From Psychromonas ingrahamii 37 (GTDB taxonomy: Bacteria; Pseudomonadota; Gammaproteobacteria; Enterobacterales; Psychromonadaceae), in assembly GCF_000015285.1 (NCBI RefSeq), contig NC_008709.1:2976001-3040000 (forward strand): a stretch of 64,000 nucleotides of DNA. Direction: 5' to 3'. The translations under genes were made by a program, and so were the position numbers. The notes below the pieces were generated by a model, which was not told the DNA's origin, ran no database searches, and worked only from the letters and a program-made list of their open reading frames with translations. How positions within the stretch are numbered: the first letter of the stretch is position 1; every line of letters starts with the position of its first letter. Below are positions 1 through 8,433 of this stretch, in pieces.

Positions 1-816
1 GCAGAACACGGCGGCAACTTCATCGGGTAAATCAAACTTGCAACGACGCGCCCCCCACTGCAGCGAATGCACCATGGTCAAAAGAATCACAGTACAAATC
101 ACAAAGGATGTCACTAATAATCCCAGTGAAAATTCCTGCCAAATTCCATTAGCAACTGAATCACAAAAAGCGTTATAAACAATCAGTAAGATGACGTATT
201 TATCCACCTTACCGACGATGTTTTTATGTTTTTCAGCCAGAGCAAGCAGAAAAGGCCGGGCAATTTGCCCTGCAATCATTGGTAGTAAAAGTAATTTAGA
301 AATGGATATAACCGATGCCATTAGATCCAGCTCTACTCCTTCAAAACCCATAAAAAGCTGAATTAATAACGGGGTAATAAAAACACCCAGAATACTTGAG
401 AGAGAAGCATTAAAGATAGCGCCCGGCACATTCCCTCTGCCGACACTAGTCATTGCTACGGAAGAGGAAATCGTACTTGGCAGCACAAAAAGATAACAAA
501 AACCGAATGCCAATGCAGGCGGCATGTAGGCAAGAAAACTGTCACCGAATACGACCCAAATTAAGGGATAGAGCAAGAAGGTTGCCAGCTGAATATAAAT
601 ATGTAATCGCCAGTTACTAATCCCGGCTTTGATCGCAGCAGGTGACAAACCTAAACCATGGAGAAAGAAGACGATAGCCACGCCAATACCGGTCAGTTGA
701 TTAAGGTGAATAAAACCACCAGAACGTCCCACATCAGGGGTTATTATCGCTAATAAAATAGCGGCAACCATGCCGACCAAAAACCACTCTTTTTTTATTT
801 TTTTTATTATATTCAT
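1..816 (-). CDS. SBF-like (bile acid:sodium symporter-like) transporter, partial
   Basis: I translated this reading frame directly. It opens at an ATG (816-814) and stays open to the window edge, so the C-terminus is missing. The 272 visible residues are almost entirely hydrophobic membrane segments, and motifs such as SWGAR-like loops are weak, but the overall pattern (short charged N-terminus, FFLHGLGLSP, LPSTISSSVAMTS, GNVPGAIFNASLSS) matches the SBF-like/YfeH branch of bile acid:sodium symporters. Such proteins sit in the inner membrane; the substrate is unknown. It lies directly after the rpiR-type gene on the same strand, so it may belong to the same operon and regulon as the amino-acid ABC importer. 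Confidence 0.8.
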   Translation of the reverse strand, partial: MNIIKKIKKEWFLVGMVAAILLAIITPDVGRSGGFIHLNQLTGIGVAIVFFLHGLGLSPAAIKAGISNWRLHIYIQLATFLLYPLIWVVFGDSFLAYMPPALAFGFCYLFVLPSTISSSVAMTSVGRGNVPGAIFNASLSSILGVFITPLLIQLFMGFEGVELDLMASVISISKLLLLPMIAGQIARPFLLALAEKHKNIVGKVDKYVILLIVYNAFCDSVANGIWQEFSLGLLVTSFVICTVILLTMVHSLQWGARRCKFDLPDEVAAVFC

Positions 817-846
817 AATATTACAGGCTTATTAAAGTGAAAGTGC

Positions 847-880
847 TAGTGATAGTGATATTGATATTGATATTGATAGT
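847..880. repeat. Short tandem repeat between rpiR-like and SBF-like genes
   Basis: A run of near-perfect hexamers (TGATAT repeated three times, flanked by TGATAG variants) lies in the 72-bp gap 5' of the transporter gene. Slippage here would change the distance between upstream signals and the transporter start. Whether it has any effect is unknown. Confidence 0.6.
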
Positions 881-888
881 ATTTAAAA

Positions 889-1707
889 TCATTCCAGCTC
901 ATTGAGCTTGGAATAATTCATGCTGATTTTTCTGCTTATTTTGACCGCTTCGCTGCTCAACAGGCGATAGGTTTTATTCACTAGGTGAGAAATCAAACTC
1001 ATCGGTACGGCATAACTGTCAAGAGGTGCCTGATTATTCATATAACAGACTAAAAAATGCGACACACTTTGCGCATATTTTTGACCGGATTGATCGGTGA
1101 TAAGCAAACAGTCATGACCGGACAGTTGGCTAATAATATTGGCAAAATTACTCACCCGGCGACGAATACCAATAATGATAATAAAGTCATCTTCATCGAT
1201 AGAGGACAGATCCTCCCCTATCGTTTGCCCGGGTAAAGGCAGCAGATCAACGCCAGAGCGGCATTGCATCAGCTGCTGGCGAAAATGCAGTGCCAGCGGA
1301 TAACTATTACGATAACCGATGATCTTAACGCGTTTGGCGGTGGCTATTTTTTTAATTAACTGCTCCAGATTCATTCCGCTCAGTTGTGCCCATAATTGCT
1401 CTAATGAGTGCACTTCCTGACGAAATTCAGAGTCCTCAAGTGCGGTAACAGATAAAGGCTCTCCTTTATCCCTGGCTGCAAGCAGTTCATTTCTTAGCGC
1501 CAAATGATCTTCATAACCCAATTTACGAATAAAACGACTGACACTGGTTTTTGATACCAAGCATGCTTCAGCAATTTCATTGGTCGACAGGATCAATATT
1601 TTTTCTGGATTAATCTGCAGATAATCGGCTAAACGTTGATCATTTTTTGTCAATTGAGCATAATTTTTAGTAATTCGCTCACTCAACGGATTGTTCGTGG
1701 GTGTCAT
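889..1707 (-). CDS. RpiR/MurR-family transcriptional regulator
   Basis: A 272-residue cytoplasmic repressor or activator. Residues ~1-80 form the RpiR-type helix-turn-helix (NEIAEACLVSKTSVSRFIRKLG is the recognition region). Residues ~120-250 form a SIS sugar-isomerase fold used for effector binding (IIGYRNSYPLALHFRQQL; FIIIIGIRRRVSNF). RpiR proteins usually sense phosphosugars or related metabolites. Here the gene sits directly downstream of an amino-acid ABC importer and upstream of a transporter on the same strand, 31 bp from the ATPase gene, so local control of these transport genes is the simplest inference. Length is normal for the family. The effector cannot be told from sequence. Confidence 0.85.
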   Translation of the reverse strand: MTPTNNPLSERITKNYAQLTKNDQRLADYLQINPEKILILSTNEIAEACLVSKTSVSRFIRKLGYEDHLALRNELLAARDKGEPLSVTALEDSEFRQEVHSLEQLWAQLSGMNLEQLIKKIATAKRVKIIGYRNSYPLALHFRQQLMQCRSGVDLLPLPGQTIGEDLSSIDEDDFIIIIGIRRRVSNFANIISQLSGHDCLLITDQSGQKYAQSVSHFLVCYMNNQAPLDSYAVPMSLISHLVNKTYRLLSSEAVKISRKISMNYSKLNELE

Positions 1708-1737
1708 GACCTTTGTCCTAATTTAAAATAAAGAATG

Positions 1738-2466
1738 CTATCTTACGGCTGAAATAAAGCTTTGCAATTCTGGCGTTTGCGGATTGGCAAAGATTTCATC
1801 ACTTGGCCCTGTTTCCCACACTTTTCCTTGATTCATAAACACCACACGATCACCCACATTGCGCGCGAAGTTCATTTCATGGGTCACTAATATTAAGGTC
1901 ATGCCTTCTGCTTTCAATTTCTCTAAAACCTTTAATACTTCTCCAACCAACTCAGGATCCAGCGCAGAAGTAATTTCATCACATAACAAAACCTTAGGTG
2001 ACATAGCCAGCGAGCGAGCGATAGCAACTCGCTGCTGCTGTCCCCCGGATAAATTAGCTGGATAGGCATCAAATTTATCACTTAAGCCCACTTTCTCAAG
2101 TAACTCTTTAGCCAATTGACGGCATTCTTCCGGGGTTTTCTTTAAGACCAAAGCCGGTGCAAGCATGATATTTTCGCCCACGGTTTTATGCGGAAAAAGA
2201 TTAAATCCTTGAAATACCATGCCAACACTGCGGCTTAATAAACGTAATTTAAATTCGTCATTTTCAACAGCCTGGTTATCAACAATAATTGCGCCCTGCT
2301 GAAACTCTTCTAATCCGTTCATACAGCGCAATAAAGTACTTTTACCTGAACCACTGCGTCCGATAATGGAAATCACCTCTCCTGCTTTAACCTTTAAATT
2401 AATTCCCTTTAGCACATGGTTCTCACCATAATATTTATGGATCTTATCAACACTAACGACGTACAT
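1738..2466 (-). CDS. Polar amino acid ABC transporter, ATP-binding subunit (GlnQ-like)
   Basis: A 242-residue ATPase that powers amino-acid import at the inner membrane. Walker A is GRSGSGKSTLL (residues ~36-46), the signature is LSGGQQQRVAIARSLA, Walker B is VLLCDEITSALDP and the H-loop is LILVTHEM. The start overlaps the end of the upstream permease gene by 14 bp, which indicates translational coupling. It forms one transcription unit with two permeases and a periplasmic binding protein. The closest named relatives are GlnQ/ArtP/HisP-type ATPases; the exact amino acid is not resolved. Confidence 0.92.
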   Translation of the reverse strand: MYVVSVDKIHKYYGENHVLKGINLKVKAGEVISIIGRSGSGKSTLLRCMNGLEEFQQGAIIVDNQAVENDEFKLRLLSRSVGMVFQGFNLFPHKTVGENIMLAPALVLKKTPEECRQLAKELLEKVGLSDKFDAYPANLSGGQQQRVAIARSLAMSPKVLLCDEITSALDPELVGEVLKVLEKLKAEGMTLILVTHEMNFARNVGDRVVFMNQGKVWETGPSDEIFANPQTPELQSFISAVR

Positions 2467-3103
2467 AATTTTTATTCTCCAGATAGCGGGCTAAAACAGA
2501 CAAAGGGAAACAGATAACGAAATACAGCAAAGCGACCAGCGCAAATACTTTAAAGGGTTGAAATGTGGCATTATTTAGCATGGTGCCCGCTTTGGTTAAT
2601 TCAACAAAACCAATAATCGATGCCAATGCCGTGCCTTTAACAATCTGCACAGAAAATCCAACGGTGGGTGCAATTGCCATTTTTATAGCTTGAGGAAAAA
2701 TGACATGACGCATACTTTGCACATGAGTGAGGCCTAATGTTCTGCAAGCTTCCCATTGACCTTTAGGTAAGGCTTCAATGCATGAACGCCAAATATCATG
2801 CAAAAAAGCGCTGCTGAATAAAGTCAGTGATAAAATAGCGGCAGACCAGGCATCAACATCAAGGCCAATTAAAGACAAACCAAAAAAGGTTAAAAACAGT
2901 TGCATTAATAATGGAATTCCCTGAAATAACTCCACGTAAATTTGCACCAGTTTGGTCAGAAACGGATTTTTAATACTTCTTATAAAGGTCAAAGCCAGCC
3001 CTACCAGGCCTCCGCCAATAAAAGCAAAGAGAGAAAGCAGCAATGTCCAACGCGCTGCAAACAATAAATTTCTTAAAATATCCCAGTCTGTAAATTGCAT
3101 CAT
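2453..3103 (-). CDS. Amino acid ABC transporter permease (second)
   Basis: A 216-residue inner-membrane permease of the HisM/GlnP type, with about five membrane segments. The EAA loop that contacts the ATPase reads EACRTLGLTHVQSMRHVIFPQA (residues ~117-138). It lies 11 bp after the other permease gene and overlaps the ATPase gene. Two non-identical permeases suggest a heterodimeric channel, as in EhuC/EhuD or HisM/HisQ systems. No frameshift or truncation is visible. Confidence 0.9.
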   Translation of the reverse strand: MMQFTDWDILRNLLFAARWTLLLSLFAFIGGGLVGLALTFIRSIKNPFLTKLVQIYVELFQGIPLLMQLFLTFFGLSLIGLDVDAWSAAILSLTLFSSAFLHDIWRSCIEALPKGQWEACRTLGLTHVQSMRHVIFPQAIKMAIAPTVGFSVQIVKGTALASIIGFVELTKAGTMLNNATFQPFKVFALVALLYFVICFPLSVLARYLENKNYVRR

Positions 3104-3114
3104 TATTTTGTTTC

Positions 3115-3783
3115 CTATACAGCAGATGATTTAAAGATGAATTTTTTCAGCAGTGAGAATAGTTGACGCATTAAAATCGCTAAAAAAAGGTAAATCAGCG
3201 CTGTTAACATATAAGATTCAAAACTCAAAAAACTGCGCGATTGAACAAAGTTTGCCGCAAAAGTAAGTTCTTCGACTGATATTTGTGACACCACGGCGGA
3301 GCCTAACATCACAATAATACATTGACTGACCAGTGCCGGATAAACCCGTTGATAGGCGGGTGGCAAAATAACATGCATAAAAATTTGGCGGTGTGTAAGA
3401 CCTAAGGTTTTTGCCGCTTCCCATTGGCCTATTGCCGTTGCCTCAATACCTGCGCGAATAATTTCGGCACTGTAAGCACCTAAGTTAAACACCATCGCAA
3501 TCATTCCTGCCTGCCATGCAGAAAGCTTAATCCCTAATGCGGGCAGCCCAAAAAAGATAAAAAACAATTGAATAATAAAGGGCGTATTTCGCGTCACTTC
3601 GATATAAACAGCGCAAATCCAATTTAACCAACGCGCTTTACTAATACGCCCTGCCGCACAATATGTTCCGAGTATTAACCCTAAAACGGTAGAAATAACC
3701 GTTAGTTGTATTGTTGTACCTACACCTGCCACAAACTGTGGCAGATAAGGAACCAACCCATAAAAATCAAGATTATAGCTCAT
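3115..3783 (-). CDS. Amino acid ABC transporter permease (first)
   Basis: A 222-residue permease with the BPD_transp_1 fold. The hydrophobic segments begin at VGTTIQLTVISTVLGLILG, and the EAA loop reads EAAKTLGLTHRQIFMHVILP. It follows the periplasmic binding protein gene with a 26-bp gap and precedes the second permease. It should pair with that permease to form the translocation channel. The start (ATG at 3783) gives a normal short periplasmic N-terminus for the family. Confidence 0.9.
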   Translation of the reverse strand: MSYNLDFYGLVPYLPQFVAGVGTTIQLTVISTVLGLILGTYCAAGRISKARWLNWICAVYIEVTRNTPFIIQLFFIFFGLPALGIKLSAWQAGMIAMVFNLGAYSAEIIRAGIEATAIGQWEAAKTLGLTHRQIFMHVILPPAYQRVYPALVSQCIIVMLGSAVVSQISVEELTFAANFVQSRSFLSFESYMLTALIYLFLAILMRQLFSLLKKFIFKSSAV

Positions 3784-3809
3784 AGAAAAGTGCTTATATT
3801 GTCAGTAAG

Positions 3810-4601
3810 TTATGCGCTGAGGTCTGCAGGAAATGGGGCTTTTAACCATTTCTGTGAAAATCCTTCAAGTACACCAACTTGTTTAGCTTTAGCAACAAGA
3901 CGATTAATTTCTTTAAGCAATACAGCATCACCTTTCATCACACCGATATAACAAGGTGAATTTTTTAATAAAAATTTTGTTTTAGGCGCTTTTTCTGGAA
4001 AGCGAGTGGCAATTTCAGCAATCACTAAGTTACCTGTCGCAATAAGACTCACTTGAGAAGATAAAAAGGCTGATAATGTTGCATTATTATCTTCATAACG
4101 TTGCAGAGTCGTCGTTGAGGAGACCAGTTTAGTCAATTCAAGATCTTCCACTGAACCTCTGGTAACACCGACTGTTTTATTCTTAAGATCCGCTGGCGAA
4201 GACACCATTTCATTATCGGTACCAAAGACACCAAGGAAAAATGGCGCATAAGCTGAACTAAAATCAATAACAGCTTCGCGCTCTGGATTTTTACCCAGGC
4301 TCGATATCACCAGGTCCACTTTACGTGTTTGTAGGTAAGGTATGCGGTTAGCGCTGGTGACAGCAACAAGTTCAAGCTCCACATTTAATTCATCGGCTAA
4401 ATAGGCAGCCATGTCAATATCATAACCTTGAGGTTTGAAATCAGTACCAACAGAGCCGAAAGGTGGAAAATCTTGTGGGACAGCCACTCTTAACACCCCC
4501 GCTTTTTTAATAGATTCGAGCTGATTAGCTTGCGCTGAGTGGATCGTAAACACTAACAATAAAGAGGTGAATACATTTCCTAATACTTTACATAATTTCA
4601 T
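3810..4601 (-). CDS. Periplasmic amino acid-binding protein of ABC importer
   Basis: A family 3 solute-binding protein (SBP_bac_3), 263 residues. I place the start at 4601, not at the in-frame ATG at 4712. The 4601 ATG has a GGAG motif nine bases upstream and begins a standard signal peptide (MKLCKVLGN..., cleavage near AQA-NQ). The mature part holds the family hallmarks RVAVPQDFPPFG, GYDIDMAAYLADEL and the KTVGVTRGSVEDL hinge region. It captures the substrate in the periplasm and delivers it to the two permeases encoded downstream. The binding-site pattern suggests a polar amino acid, but I cannot say which. Confidence 0.9.
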   Translation of the reverse strand: MKLCKVLGNVFTSLLLVFTIHSAQANQLESIKKAGVLRVAVPQDFPPFGSVGTDFKPQGYDIDMAAYLADELNVELELVAVTSANRIPYLQTRKVDLVISSLGKNPEREAVIDFSSAYAPFFLGVFGTDNEMVSSPADLKNKTVGVTRGSVEDLELTKLVSSTTTLQRYEDNNATLSAFLSSQVSLIATGNLVIAEIATRFPEKAPKTKFLLKNSPCYIGVMKGDAVLLKEINRLVAKAKQVGVLEGFSQKWLKAPFPADLSA

Positions 4602-4992
4602 CTGGTATCTCCGTATAACTACAATAAAAAAACAAAACGATTGGAACAGCAAATAAGATACTTGCAACAATCGCGCCAAAAGAGGTTGAAAATTTAAACT
4701 ATTTAAAAACAATCAGTTAAATTTAAATGACTAAAGCACTCGGAAAACAAGAAAACACAAGATGGTGCAAGAGAGCACTTTTTTGGTGCTAAAAAATAGA
4801 TTTAAGAAGAAAAAATTATCGATATTAAAGACCAAACCTGATTTCTGGCCTACTTATATAAGGCTTTATGACTTGTGAACGAAACTGGCATTGGCAGCTC
4901 AAGATAATGTTACGATTTTAATCTACCTGTCAGCTACCACTGGCAGACATAACTGATAGCAATTTCATTAATTTTACTGAGGAGGATGTAAT

Positions 4993-5085
4993 ATGAACGA
5001 AGATTTATCACAAATATTAGCTGCAACTCAATATGCTAGGTTCCGTATTCGTATACTTACCATATCTGATTTTATTGAGAGGTAA
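4993..5085 (+). CDS. Possible 30-residue peptide with strong ribosome binding site
   Basis: In the otherwise empty 4,602-5,394 interval, a near-perfect GGAGG (4,981-4,985) sits eight bases before an ATG. The reading frame encodes 30 residues (MNEDLSQILAATQ... ending SDFIER) and then stops. I recognise no family. The peptide could be real, or it could be the 5' stub of a deleted gene; the strong ribosome binding site argues against pure chance. The rest of the interval is AT-rich and shows nothing else I can support. Confidence 0.3.
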   Translation: MNEDLSQILAATQYARFRIRILTISDFIER

Positions 5086-5394
5086 AATAGAACCCAAATC
5101 GCTAAATCTTTTAAAATGATCATATAAATATTATTAAATTTATAATCCAACTGAAGTTAATTTCAATACCGAAAAATATTCGTAACTGATTATTACCTCG
5201 ATCGTATTTTTGATATTTGCTAGAAGATTAAAAATGGGAATGACATTAGAAATGGGTTACAAAAAATGTCACACTGTGGATATTTTTTAAAATTTAATAT
5301 ACATGCTTCCAAAAGCGACCAACTTTGGTTTTTTGCACTAGTGCATTCTATTCTCAGTCAGGCTCTTAGCGTAAAGATATATAGAGATAAAAAT

Positions 5395-6279
5395 ATGAAT
5401 ATTATATTGGCGATGGTGGCGGCTTTTTGTTGGGGTACGACCTATGCCGTCACGCAATACAGCCTTCAGGGTTGGCCACCACTGCTACTGGGTGCGCTGC
5501 GTGCTTTGCCTGCGGGTTTACTGTTATTAATGATTAAACCCAACTTACCCAAACCTAATAACTGGGCTGTTTTACTGCGTCTGGGTGCCATTAATATTGC
5601 GCTATTTTTTAGCTTATTATTTGTGATGTCACAAACTCTGCCTTCGGCCATCTCGAGTATGGGTATGATTTATGTACCTGTTTTTGCGATGCTATTCCAT
5701 TGGCTTATTTATAAAAAGTCCCCCACTAAAGTACAAACTCTCTCCGGAATATTATTGATAATCTTAGCCTGGCATTTATTTGATCCACAAAAAATACAAT
5801 TGAGCAGTCTCGGTTTACTGGCATTGGCAGGCGCGATAACTTGTATTGTGCTGGGCAGCAATATCACTAAATCTTTAAGTAAGCACATTCACTGGTGGAC
5901 GATTTTATCCTGGCAATTAATTTTAGGGGGAAGTCTGTTAGCGATTGTAGCAAGTCTGCAGGCCATTATTTCACCGACACAATATATTAATGTGTGGCAG
6001 AATTTTAACCTCTTAAACGGATTGGGATTACTGTGGCTGATCCTGCTTAATACGGTTTTAGCTTATAGCTTATATGTCTGGTTATTAGGCCGCATGACAG
6101 TGGTTGAATTTACTTTTGCCGGCATTAGCAACCCGGTAGCCGGGATTTTAATGGGCTTATTGTTGCTTGGAGAGTCTTTTAGTTTTTATCAATACTCACT
6201 GATGGTGGCAATGATTCTAACCTCCCTACTGTCTCCTTTATTTACTCACTATCTGAATAAAAAAAATCAAAAAAAATAA
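5395..6279 (+). CDS. EamA/DMT-family transporter
   Basis: A ten-helix drug/metabolite transporter of 294 residues with two EamA repeats (residues ~1-135 and ~140-290). Recognisable elements are AAFCWGTTYAVTQY at the N-terminus, the PSAISSMGMIYVPVFAMLF helix and the second-repeat end FTFAGISNPVAGILMGLLLLGE. The longer frame from 5,266 adds 43 residues without a hydrophobic start, so I chose the ATG at 5,395, which gives the usual DMT N-terminus directly in the first helix. It probably exports a small metabolite such as an amino acid; the substrate cannot be read from sequence. It stands alone, with no operon partner. Confidence 0.85.
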   Translation: MNIILAMVAAFCWGTTYAVTQYSLQGWPPLLLGALRALPAGLLLLMIKPNLPKPNNWAVLLRLGAINIALFFSLLFVMSQTLPSAISSMGMIYVPVFAMLFHWLIYKKSPTKVQTLSGILLIILAWHLFDPQKIQLSSLGLLALAGAITCIVLGSNITKSLSKHIHWWTILSWQLILGGSLLAIVASLQAIISPTQYINVWQNFNLLNGLGLLWLILLNTVLAYSLYVWLLGRMTVVEFTFAGISNPVAGILMGLLLLGESFSFYQYSLMVAMILTSLLSPLFTHYLNKKNQKK

Positions 6280-7042
6280 AGACTGCAGGGCTGATTTTAT
6301 AAAACTGCAAAATATATTTTGCCAAGGAAGAAGTATATTGAACAGTTAAGCCATTCTAACCTAAATTTGGGATAAGAATATGACAGCTCAAGGTTGTCAT
6401 CTTCGAAGTGTTTTAATCGAAGCTTTCGATGAGATAAGGCTTACTTTCCCAATAATAAAAAGCCAAATAGGTGACTGGTGCATATTGACACCAACATTGT
6501 GATTTTTTAAGTGTGTATTAATAAGCAACAAATTAGCAGTTCATGTACAATTTAATATTTGGTTAAAAAAAACCAAGGAAGCTTACATACCAGCTTGACC
6601 AGAACTTACTAATGGGTGACCCTCGGCCCCTTTTAGATACACCACTGCCAAATAGTTTGTTAGCTTACAATGACATGTCGATCAGCAAGCAACTCTTCTA
6701 TGTAGCTGAAACTAAAGGTAAATAGGGCGTAAAACCAAACAATATGACTAATGATTTGTGCCAGATAACAATAACCTGAGTCATTATTAGTATTATTCAT
6801 CATTAGTGTACATCATGATTTCAAAGGTTATTGCTAAGTTGATAGTACCCTTTAGTGCCATAGGGTGTAGTATTGATTTTTAGTTCTGTCACTTTTTTAT
6901 TCAGGGCCCGGACAATTCAAATTTCACCTCAGCTTTGACAATATATGAATTAAATCTCCTTGCTGAACGGACTATTCCGCCCTAGTAAGAGCAAATCTGG
7001 CGATTTATCCCATCGCTATTAATACAACAGGAATCCTCTCAA
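6280..7042. other. 763-bp intergenic stretch with IS6-family remnant
   Basis: No intact gene is visible between the EamA gene and the HAD hydrolase gene. The middle (about 6,620-6,849) is a decayed transposase start, listed separately. The 190 bp before 7,043 should hold the promoter of the HAD gene, but no clear -35/-10 pair stands out. Confidence 0.6.
6620..6849 (-). pseudogene. IS6-family transposase N-terminal remnant with one element end
   Basis: On the minus strand the frame reads YLAQIISHIVWFYALF, then YIEELLADRHVIVS, a stop, and QTIWQWC. This is the conserved N-terminal region of IS6-type DDE transposases (typically YP.QIISHAVWLY followed by EELLA.RG..VSYETIR.W). Two in-frame stops and loss of the catalytic part show it is dead. 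The DNA upstream of the coding part (6,780-6,849, ending near GGTACTATCAACTTAGCAA) resembles the end of the remnant at 40,275-40,537, so both derive from one IS type. Confidence 0.7.
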
Positions 7043-7867
7043 GTGAAAATAATTAATGGCCTTAAAGATATAATCAATGACTTTGATACCTTCATTTTAG
7101 ATCAATGGGGAGTCTTGCACAACGGCGGCGAAGCATTTCCAGAAGCTATTCAGGCATTACAATTTTTAAAAGAGCATAACAAGAAAGTAGTGATTCTTTC
7201 TAACAGCGGTAATACAGGAAAGTTTTCTCATACACGTTTACAAGACTCAGGCATTAGCCGCGCGCTCTATCTCGATGTGTTAACTTCCGGTGAGCATATG
7301 CGTCACAATTTCAATTCAGGAAAATTTAAAGCGCTTGGTAAAAATGCCTTATTTTTCTCTTGGGATGAAGATGCTAGTGTGCTCGAAGATTGTGGATTAA
7401 CAGAGTCGGCGATTCAAGATGCATCATTTATTCTCTGTTGTGGCGTTGCTCGTGGAGATCTTAGCCATTATACGAATGATTTAAAATTAGCTTATCAAAG
7501 GAATCTTGAATTAGTGGTTAGTAATCCAGATCTGGTTGCCATGAACCCTGACGGCTCGTTAAAAATCTGTCCGGGAAGCATTGCAAAAGCTTATCAGGAG
7601 ATGGGTGGGATTGTACACTGGCATGGAAAACCTCAGAGCGACATTTATAAGATGTGCAATGAATTAGTGGGCGGATGGGATCGTGCAATTGCCGTCGGTG
7701 ATAGCTTAGAACACGATATTGCGGGTGCAAATGGCGCCTCTATATCCAGTTTGTTTATTACTAGCGGCATTCACTCGACGGAGATTAGCGATCAAAAAAG
7801 TATTGTCAATTTATGCAATACATTTTCTGTTAAACCCAGTTATTGTACTGACTGGTTTAAGGACTAA
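7043..7867 (+). CDS. HAD superfamily hydrolase, subclass IIA (TIGR01459-like)
   Basis: A 274-residue cytoplasmic phosphatase-like protein. Motif I is modified to DQWGVLHNG (residues ~20-28), the diagnostic D-x-W-G-x-x-H-x-G of this HAD-IIA subgroup. Motif II is VVILSNSG, and motif IV is AVGDSLEHDIAGANGA. The cap region (NPDLVAMNPDG) is NagD-like. Start is GTG with an AGGA element about ten bases upstream. The physiological substrate of this subgroup is not established; a sugar phosphate or nucleotide is likely. It is monocistronic here. Confidence 0.85.
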   Translation: MKIINGLKDIINDFDTFILDQWGVLHNGGEAFPEAIQALQFLKEHNKKVVILSNSGNTGKFSHTRLQDSGISRALYLDVLTSGEHMRHNFNSGKFKALGKNALFFSWDEDASVLEDCGLTESAIQDASFILCCGVARGDLSHYTNDLKLAYQRNLELVVSNPDLVAMNPDGSLKICPGSIAKAYQEMGGIVHWHGKPQSDIYKMCNELVGGWDRAIAVGDSLEHDIAGANGASISSLFITSGIHSTEISDQKSIVNLCNTFSVKPSYCTDWFKD

Positions 7868-7969
7868 TTGTAAAAGATTAAGCAATAAAATAGTGAAGTG
7901 CCACACACAAACTTCTCAGCAATAGCGCCACCCATTCACCTGTACGGTAACGGCGCATCAAAGTAGCAA

Positions 7970-8221
7970 TTAAAAGATGGCGTTTTCACTCAGGTCTCTA
8001 TCAATGCGTAATATTAAATATTCCTTAGCAACATTGCCTAATAATGGATGTGCAAAACTATTATTAAGTAAATGTCTGGGACCATCACCATCACACACCG
8101 CACACCTGTGCTTAATGACTTGCTCTCGTGCCTCAGCTAGTCTAATCTCTGAAATGGTCAAGCAATATAGGTTTAGCGTTACTAAGCCATTAAAAACGAA
8201 GATTAAAAGTAACCACTGCAT
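7970..8221 (-). CDS. Hypothetical small membrane-anchored protein
   Basis: An 83-residue frame starting at ATG 8,221 with one N-terminal hydrophobic helix (MQWLLLIFVFNGLVTLNLY), followed by a polar part with a CAVCDG pair of cysteines and an HLLNNSF segment. The amino-acid make-up looks like a real small exported or anchored protein. However, an equally long frame lies antisense on the plus strand (7,977-8,243), the ribosome binding site is weak and I recognise no family. The remaining DNA between 7,868 and 8,433 shows nothing else. Confidence 0.4.
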   Translation of the reverse strand: MQWLLLIFVFNGLVTLNLYCLTISEIRLAEAREQVIKHRCAVCDGDGPRHLLNNSFAHPLLGNVAKEYLILRIDRDLSENAIF

Positions 8222-8433
8222 TTTTAGTGATACGGACAATTAAACCATCACGGTCAGATATGTCGGAGATTCCAATATAAGGAGCCTTGATAATGCGCAG
8301 TTTTGAATCCAATAATATAGTCTACTGTAATGCAAAGTAAGTTAAAACTGAGTGTAAAATTAGCAGACGGCAGCGCATAAAAAGTAACAGAATAAAACAA
8401 AATAAAAAAACACTTTAAAAAACAAGGTTTTAA

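Noticed and set aside
6689..6726. Plus-strand peptide FYVAETKGK, similar to the Res C-terminal VAETKG motif
   Set aside because: It is antisense to the IS6 transposase segment IEELLA; the match is coincidental and very short.
7977..8243. Plus-strand 88-residue frame overlapping the minus-strand small gene
   Set aside because: Basic and low-complexity, with no hydrophobic or domain pattern; the minus-strand frame looks more like protein.
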